This document shows, piece after piece, positions 37,675-42,720 of a stretch of DNA of 42,720 nt. The stretch lies in IMG/VR virus record IMGVR_UViG_3300031576_000121, positions 1 through 42,720 of that record; one strand, 5' to 3'. The stretch comes from a virus. The notes below the pieces were generated by a model that worked only from the letters and a program-made list of their open reading frames with translations, was not told where the DNA came from and did not search any database. The position numbers and the translations under genes were made by a program. Within the stretch, counting starts at the first letter, position 1; each line of letters opens with the position of its first letter.

Positions 37675-38078
37675 TGGCGCTTGCAGAAGAACATCTTTTT
37701 TCTCGACTTTCTGGTTTCGCTGGAATTACTGCCTTAATTTCATCGCGAATTTATCCCATTAAAATACCTCCAAATACCACTATGCCAGCTCTCACTTATA
37801 CTCGAATTTCAGGTCGTCGGATCGAATCACTACTAGGAAATTCAGCCCTTTGCTACGCCCGTTATCAACTTGACGCTTGGGGTCGAAAATACTCAGATGT
37901 TAAAGCTCTCGCGGAACAAGTTCGACTATGCCTTGAAGGATACAAAGGCACTCTTGCTGGAGTTATCTTCTACGGTGTAAATTACTTAGGAGACCAAGAC
38001 CTCTACGAAGACGATACCGAGGTTTTCAGAGTTTCAATGGATTTTGTGGTTCATCACAACGAAGAACAACCTGCTTAA
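37674..38078 (+). CDS. Tail completion/terminator-type protein (DUF3168-like)
   Basis: The protein has 134 residues. The start LAEEHLFSRLSGFAGITALISSRIYPIKIPPNTTMPALTYTRISGRR and the middle ARYQLDAWGRKYSDVKALAEQVR fit DUF3168-type proteins that cap the tail tube near the neck. The position directly before the tail-tube gene is the usual place. It overlaps the previous gene by one base. Confidence 0.9.
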   Translation: MALAEEHLFSRLSGFAGITALISSRIYPIKIPPNTTMPALTYTRISGRRIESLLGNSALCYARYQLDAWGRKYSDVKALAEQVRLCLEGYKGTLAGVIFYGVNYLGDQDLYEDDTEVFRVSMDFVVHHNEEQPA

Positions 38079-38090
38079 AAGGGGTAAAAT

Positions 38091-38858
38091 ATGGCAGCAA
38101 CGATTGGTACTTCAGGATTCGGGACTCTTCTTAAGAGAGGAGATGGGGGTGTTGGTGCTGGTACTCAGGCATCTAAAACAGTTGGAACCTCAAATCAAAC
38201 GATCGTTGCAAAAGCTCAAGTTGCCGGAACTGATGGAAATAGCATGTCGTTCGGTATTGTCGTCTCCGGCACAAGTACCGCCTTTTCCTACACCATTTCA
38301 TCCACATCTTTGGTCATCACTTCCGCTACCGATGGTGGTGGTTTAGCTACCACAACTGTGAATGAGGCGATTTACCAAATTCAGGATGATGTTACCTATC
38401 GTGACTTTTGGGAGCTTACGCGTGGTGGAGGTAACGGAACTGGAGTGCTCGTCGCATCTGCCGCTTCTAATCTTTCCGGTGGTACTAATGGCACTGAAGT
38501 GTTTGCTACGATTGCTGAAGTCGTCAACATCACGCTCAACGGTCCTAACCTTGAGTTGATAGATGCAACTCACATGGAATCCCCTAACGCATACAGAGAG
38601 TTTATTCCCTCACTGCTTGATGGTGGAGACGTTTCCTTCTCACTGAACTTCTTACCGGCAACTGCTTCTCAAACAGTGCTCAAAACTGACATGGAGAACC
38701 GCACTCGTCGTAATTTCCAACTTACATTCACTGATACAGGCACAACTACTTACGCATTTGCTGGATACGTAACCTCTTTATCTGCGTCGGCTGTAATCGA
38801 TGACAAACTAAGCAGTGAGTGTACGATCAAGATCACTGGACCTATTACTGTTTCTTAA
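38091..38858 (+). CDS. Major tail tube protein
   Basis: The protein has 255 residues. The N-terminal half contains a loose beta-rich insert (KTVGTSNQTIVAKAQVAGTDGNSMSFGIVVSG). The tube-type core is ITLNGPNLELIDATHMES then YREFIPSLLDGGDVSFSLNF and LTFTDTGTTTYAFAGYVTSLSAS, the usual pattern of siphovirus tube proteins. It is made in many copies. AAGGGG precedes ATG 38091. The insert probably forms a surface domain. Confidence 0.92.
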   Translation: MAATIGTSGFGTLLKRGDGGVGAGTQASKTVGTSNQTIVAKAQVAGTDGNSMSFGIVVSGTSTAFSYTISSTSLVITSATDGGGLATTTVNEAIYQIQDDVTYRDFWELTRGGGNGTGVLVASAASNLSGGTNGTEVFATIAEVVNITLNGPNLELIDATHMESPNAYREFIPSLLDGGDVSFSLNFLPATASQTVLKTDMENRTRRNFQLTFTDTGTTTYAFAGYVTSLSASAVIDDKLSSECTIKITGPITVS

Positions 38859-38872
38859 TCGGAGTGGGCTAA

Positions 38873-39217
38873 ATGAGTAACGCAAACGCAGCTCGTCCGG
38901 AGCTGGAAATCGAACTAGATCGAAAGCGTAAAATGGTTTTCGATTTCAATTCACTTTGTAAGATCGAACAGGTAACTGGCAAAAATGCTTTGTTCGACCT
39001 CTCGATTTGGCAGAAACCCTCTGCCACCGATCTTCGTGCTCTTATTTGGGCTGGTTTTAGTTCGGATGATCCCTCTTTAACTATCGAACAAACTGGTCAA
39101 CTCATCGCCGCTCATGGTCCAAAGATTAAAGAGATTATCAGCTTTGCTTTCAAAAATGCAGTTGATGCTCTTGCTCTTGAAAAAAAAAGCGACGCTCCAA
39201 AAGTTCCAACGACATAG
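38873..39217 (+). CDS. Tail assembly chaperone, short form (G-like)
   Basis: The protein has 114 residues. It begins with ELEIELDRKRKMVFDFNSLCKIEQVTGKN and continues with a helical body (LRALIWAGFSSDDPSLTIEQTGQLI). This resembles G-type tail assembly chaperones (GTA/HK97-like). Near the end the codons GAA AAA AAA AGC contain a slippery heptamer. The short form stops at TAG 39215-39217. It binds the tape measure during tail assembly and is not part of the virion. Confidence 0.9.
   Translation: MSNANAARPELEIELDRKRKMVFDFNSLCKIEQVTGKNALFDLSIWQKPSATDLRALIWAGFSSDDPSLTIEQTGQLIAAHGPKIKEIISFAFKNAVDALALEKKSDAPKVPTT
39181..39187 (+). other. Slippery site A-AAA-AAA for -1 frameshifting
   Basis: The frame before the slip reads GAA AAA AAA AGC. 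The heptamer A AAA AAA fits the X-XXY-YYZ rule. A TGA in the -1 frame lies just upstream (39178-39180), so the slip must occur here. A lambda-like G/GT pair is expected at this place. Confidence 0.88.
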
Positions 39218-39546
39218 ATTTTCTCCAACTTTTAACTATAGCCGTTTATGACTATGGCTTAACCTCTGACGCTTTTTGGCGCACTACTCCCGCTCAATTT
39301 TCTGCAATAGCACAACATTTTGATAGACGGTATGATCAGAAACAAAAGCATCTCGATTTACTGACTGGAATCATCGCTTCAACTATCGCCAATGTGAATC
39401 GAAAAAAAGGTGCCAAAGCCTTAAAACCTGAGAACTTCATGCCGAAGTATCAAAAAGATGAATTACCTAATCCCTCCGAACTTCATCTACTGTGGTCCAA
39501 GGTCATTGTTCCAACTCTAAATTCCAGAGGCAAACCCCATGGCTAA
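39187..39546 (+). CDS. Tail assembly chaperone extension made by -1 frameshift (T-like)
   Basis: The -1 frame from the slippery site is open for 119 codons to TAA 39544-39546. It has no start codon in a sensible place. The text reads SSNDIDFLQLLTIAVYDYGL, AFWRTTPAQFSAIAQHFDRR, LDLLTGIIASTIANVNRKKG and ENFMPKYQKDELP. The DAFWRTTPAQFSAIAQHF stretch is typical of such extensions. The complete fusion would have about 224 residues. It overlaps the tape-measure start by eight bases. Confidence 0.9.
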   Translation, partial: KRRSKSSNDIDFLQLLTIAVYDYGLTSDAFWRTTPAQFSAIAQHFDRRYDQKQKHLDLLTGIIASTIANVNRKKGAKALKPENFMPKYQKDELPNPSELHLLWSKVIVPTLNSRGKPHG

Positions 39547-42505
39547 AATTGCCGAATCTCTAGTCATTGATATTCGAGCTACCCTTGAGAAACTTGCCTC
39601 TGACATGAACTCTGCCTCGCGTGTTCTTGCAGGCTACGAGAAGAAATTTTCAAGTATCGGAAGAGGACTTGGAACTGCACTTAATGTTGGACTCGGTTTC
39701 GGAATCGCCGCCGGAATTAAGAAGGTTACTTCTGCCGCCTTCGAGCTTGCTAATATTGGGGATCGGATATCCGATGCGCGTGAGCAATTTGTGCGGTTCG
39801 GCGGCACTGCTGCTCACATTGATGCAGCTACTAAGGCAACTACTGGACTTGTTACTGAGATCGGTCTTCTTGATTCTGCTAACCGGTTAATGTCAGCGGG
39901 ATTCCCTCTCACAGCTGAAAATTTTGCGCTCATCACGCAACTTGGAACTCAACTCTCTGAAACTTTCGGCGGGACAGCTACCGTAGCAATTGAAAAACTT
40001 ACCAAAGCACTTACTACTGGTGCTACTCGCGGTATTAAAGAGTTTGGTATCTACCTTGAGAAAGGAGAATCACTAACTTCGGTACTCGAAAAACTGCGAG
40101 CAAAAAGCGCCGAACTTGGTCCAGTTCAGGAATCAGTAGCTAACTCCGCTGCCTCTGTTAGTGTCCAGTGGGAGAATCTTAAAGCACGACTTGGCGAGGT
40201 AATTAATGAAAATGCCACATTTCGTGGTGAACTTGATTCTCTAGCAAAACAATTATCACAAGTCGATGTTGACGCTTTTGCGGCTGCTATTGGAGGGGTT
40301 GCTCGTGCGGCTATAAGTGCTGCTAGTGCTGTCACTGGTTTTGTTTCAGCTATCTCAGGAATTGCTGCTACAACCGCTCTTTCGGTCAATGCACTTGAAC
40401 GATATGTCGAATTAATCGAACAAGGGAAAACTGCAGAAGAATCAATGGCGCAAGTTCGCCGCGAGAGTCGTGAAATAATCATCGATGCTGATAAACAACT
40501 CGATAAATACGGTAAAACACAGACTAAGGTCAACGCAGAAGTAGATAAAGGTGCCTATGTTCTCGGCGGCTTATCAAAAGAAGCGGAAGAAGCTGCAAAG
40601 GCTAACGATAAGCTTACTAAAGCGATTGAAGGAGCTAACAAAAAACTAGAGGACTTGCGACAAAATCGCATCGATAAGGCTATCTCTAGTGGGTTTCAGG
40701 ATGCCATCAACAATCTAAATGAAGCAGACTTTAAAAAATACACGGACATTCTAATCCGAGCTACTGAAGTCGCTTTCAGTAAGAGCGATGAATCTAAACT
40801 CCTCTCTCCTGCTAAAGCTCAGGAATACTTAAATATTTTAAAAAAAAATGCTCTCGATCCATTTATAGAGGATTGGGAAAAACAGCAGAAGAAAGTTGCT
40901 GAACTTAATGCCGACCAGATGAAAGAATCGTTCGAAGCTTCCGTTGAGTTTTTCGATGGAATCTTCCGAGAAGTAATTACCACCGGCACAATTGACTTTA
41001 AAGCTATGCTGATTGAGGTCGCAATCTCATTCGCTTCCACTCTTGCCGCTGCACTTACTCGCATTAGTTTCACTCCTCAAGGAATCGGCTCCGCTATCGC
41101 TCAATCCATTCTTGGTGGTGATGTCGGGGGAATCGGAACTGCGACTCTCGGCGCTGCTGGAATCGCCGGTATTGGGGCTGGTGCTGTCGGTACATACGGT
41201 GCCGGTTTCGCTGCCGGAGTAACTGGAACTACTACGGTCGCTAGTTCTGCCGCGGGTGTAGCAGGGGTTCAAGCTGGAGCTGCTGTAGCTACTGCCATTC
41301 CTTATGTCGCAGCGGCTGTCGCTGTCTTCGCTGCTGCTGAACATTTTGGAGTATTTGACAATAAAAAGCACCCCGACACACAAGCACGAAAGGATGTTGT
41401 AAATTTTCTAGAAGATCGTCTTGGAACTAATATCATTGCTGGATCCGACTCTCGTTTCAATGACGGTAAAGGATTCGAAGATCTCGATGCCCTCGACTCT
41501 AAGAGTCGTTCTGTCTTTGCTGGTGTAGGCGGTGCTCTTAACGCTCTACTCGGAATTACCGAAGACACTGGCGGTCAGATCGGAGCAATTCTTGCCAGTA
41601 ACTTTGCAACTCTCGATGACCTTAAACCTATCATTCAATCATTGGGTATCTCCCTTGAGGAGTTTCAACAATCTATTATCTCGACGGGATTACAATCAGG
41701 CGCAACTGCTCTTGAAATTCAGTCCGACTTGAATGCAATAACTGAGGCGATGACTCCGGGCCGCGCTGCTGTTGGTGATTACGCCGGAGCTATTCAAGCC
41801 TTCGCTGAATCCGGTGGACAAGCTGCTAAGGCCATTACTGCACTTCGAGACTCGGCAATTGAAGCCCAACAAGCAGGAATAACTTCGCTTGGTGAGTTTC
41901 GTCAACGACTTGAAGCGGAAGGATTACTGACTGCCGAGCAAATCCAACAGATTTTTCAATCCCTCGAAACTCACGGGATTACAAGTCTAGACCAACTCGC
42001 TAATGCTTCGGATTCCTCTCTGATTTCTATCGTAGCACTGATTCAATCTCTTGGTTTTGCCTTTCAGGAGTTAGTTGAGGACATCAAAGAAGCATCTAGT
42101 GAGATGGACAAATTTAACGGAAGCACTCCGAGCATATCTTCTCCAAGTAGTACCAATGGATTCAACAATGCCATGGGTAATGCTTTCTTTCACGGAAAAG
42201 TGTCCCGGTTCGCTAAAGGCGGAATTATCTCCAAACCTAATCTCTTTAATATGGGGTTGATGGGAGAAGCAGGACCAGAGGCGATTATGCCTCTCACCCG
42301 TCATAATGGGCGTCTTGGTGTCGATGCTTCCGGTATGGGTGGTCAGGCAATGGTAATTAACATCGATGCTCGCGGCGCAGCTCCCGGCGTAGAATATCAA
42401 ATTGAAAGGGCGTTACGCGAGATGAAACAAGATATTGTCGACGAAGCAGTTAGTGCGGTCTATCGACAGAAACAATTAGGTGGAGGGTTTGACGCGAATT
42501 TTTAA
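39539..42505 (+). CDS. Tape measure protein
   Basis: The protein has 988 residues, with GAGG eight bases before ATG 39539. Residues 1-60 are the usual beginning (IDIRATLEKLASDMNSASRVL). A long helical body follows, then a hydrophobic region at about residues 480-610 (GIGTATLGAAGIAGIGAGAV, then VAAAVAVFAAAEHFG) which can insert into the host membrane. The end RFAKGGIISKPNLFN and MGEAGPEAIMPLTR are typical. It sets the tail length; about 0.15 nm per residue would predict a tail near 150 nm. Confidence 0.97.
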   Translation: MAKIAESLVIDIRATLEKLASDMNSASRVLAGYEKKFSSIGRGLGTALNVGLGFGIAAGIKKVTSAAFELANIGDRISDAREQFVRFGGTAAHIDAATKATTGLVTEIGLLDSANRLMSAGFPLTAENFALITQLGTQLSETFGGTATVAIEKLTKALTTGATRGIKEFGIYLEKGESLTSVLEKLRAKSAELGPVQESVANSAASVSVQWENLKARLGEVINENATFRGELDSLAKQLSQVDVDAFAAAIGGVARAAISAASAVTGFVSAISGIAATTALSVNALERYVELIEQGKTAEESMAQVRRESREIIIDADKQLDKYGKTQTKVNAEVDKGAYVLGGLSKEAEEAAKANDKLTKAIEGANKKLEDLRQNRIDKAISSGFQDAINNLNEADFKKYTDILIRATEVAFSKSDESKLLSPAKAQEYLNILKKNALDPFIEDWEKQQKKVAELNADQMKESFEASVEFFDGIFREVITTGTIDFKAMLIEVAISFASTLAAALTRISFTPQGIGSAIAQSILGGDVGGIGTATLGAAGIAGIGAGAVGTYGAGFAAGVTGTTTVASSAAGVAGVQAGAAVATAIPYVAAAVAVFAAAEHFGVFDNKKHPDTQARKDVVNFLEDRLGTNIIAGSDSRFNDGKGFEDLDALDSKSRSVFAGVGGALNALLGITEDTGGQIGAILASNFATLDDLKPIIQSLGISLEEFQQSIISTGLQSGATALEIQSDLNAITEAMTPGRAAVGDYAGAIQAFAESGGQAAKAITALRDSAIEAQQAGITSLGEFRQRLEAEGLLTAEQIQQIFQSLETHGITSLDQLANASDSSLISIVALIQSLGFAFQELVEDIKEASSEMDKFNGSTPSISSPSSTNGFNNAMGNAFFHGKVSRFAKGGIISKPNLFNMGLMGEAGPEAIMPLTRHNGRLGVDASGMGGQAMVINIDARGAAPGVEYQIERALREMKQDIVDEAVSAVYRQKQLGGGFDANF

Positions 42506-42507
42506 CT

Positions 42508-42720
42508 ATGAGAGGAGCAAATAGCAGCGAAAAAATTGAAGTTCTTCCAGATGTTCTCCCTATGAACTTGTCACTATTCTCCCAAACTTCCGATGAAGCT
42601 GCGGGGATAGAGATGTATTTTTCTATTGGGAACCTTGTCCGGTTGGTTACTTTCGTTCGGAAGTTTTCGCACCAATGTTTCCTCGTACGGTTTGACGATG
42701 GAACAGAGCAAAAAGTTCCT
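42508..42720 (+). CDS. Small tail-region protein, 5' part (continues at the start of the window)
   Basis: ATG 42508 lies two bases after the tape-measure stop; the frame is open to the window edge and continues at base 150 to TAA 171-173. The joined protein has 78 residues and begins MRGANSSEKIEVLPDVLP. No family is recognised. The first copy of the overlap differs at one base, giving Ser instead of Phe. Confidence 0.75.
   Translation, partial: MRGANSSEKIEVLPDVLPMNLSLFSQTSDEAAGIEMYFSIGNLVRLVTFVRKFSHQCFLVRFDDGTEQKVP
42572..42720. repeat. Right copy of the 149-bp terminal overlap
   Basis: This copy matches bases 1-149 except for T at 42692 instead of C at 121. The identity across the gene junction shows that the two ends join. 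The mismatch implies two variants in the sampled population, or one error. Confidence 0.95.

Noticed and set aside
1-42720. tRNA genes, CRISPR arrays, insertion sequences, integrase and attachment sites
   Set aside because: None was recognised on reading both strands; absence by eye is not proof, especially for tRNAs.

Overview
The window is an essentially complete genome of a tailed, siphovirus-type phage (HK97-like capsid, P27-type small terminase, long tape-measure protein), written out as a linear copy of a circular or circularly permuted molecule. The first 149 bases recur as the last 149 bases with a single C/T difference, and one small tail gene reads cleanly across the junction, so the unit length is about 42,571 bp. 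No integrase, excisionase, partition system, tRNA, CRISPR array or reverse transcriptase was seen, so a lytic lifestyle is the simplest reading. The host cannot be named. A Gram-negative host is suggested, not proven, by a phage lipoprotein with a lipobox, Sec-type signal peptides and a T4-type lysozyme.

Layout. Late genes run on the plus strand from the small terminase at 22698, across the circular junction, to the holin that ends at 8099. Their order is: small and large terminase, portal, an unusual block of about 6 kb of virion fibre and accessory genes (26594-32669), prohead protease, major capsid protein, a strong terminator, small head proteins, connector and tail-completion genes, tail tube, tail chaperone with a -1 frameshift, tape measure, tail tip, an HNH homing endonuclease, a repeat fibre, then lysis genes. 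Early genes run on the minus strand from about 22.2 kb down to 8101: a YdaS/Cro-like regulator, RusA-like resolvase, HNH nuclease, a ParB-like protein beside a glycosyltransferase of the TET-associated kind, a split DUF2786 protein, an MgsA-C-like protein, DUF6908, YqaJ exonuclease, many small proteins, a PD-(D/E)XK-like nuclease, RecT and a PLA2-like protein. No DNA polymerase, primase or helicase was recognised, so replication probably relies on host machinery helped by recombination (YqaJ plus RecT, RusA).

Control. The two blocks diverge from a gap of about 530 bp (22165-22697) that is rich in dyads: a long imperfect hairpin, a perfect 10+3+10 palindrome with a degenerate second copy, an 18-bp inverted repeat and a 7+3+7 dyad. 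The blocks converge at 8099/8101 with stop codons one base apart. Several early genes share a GTAGGAGG ribosome-binding site. A hairpin downstream of recT carries the exact complement of this site in its loop.

Most notable points: the ParB-like/glycosyltransferase pair (candidate DNA-base hypermodification without a visible oxidase or hydroxymethylase), the anti-Shine-Dalgarno hairpin, a minus-strand secreted cysteine-rich protein embedded in the late region with its own promoter-like sequence, a PLA2-like protein near the lysis genes, two different fibres sharing one N-terminal domain, a 49-residue lipoprotein hidden between structural genes, and the tail chaperone extension that has no start codon of its own.
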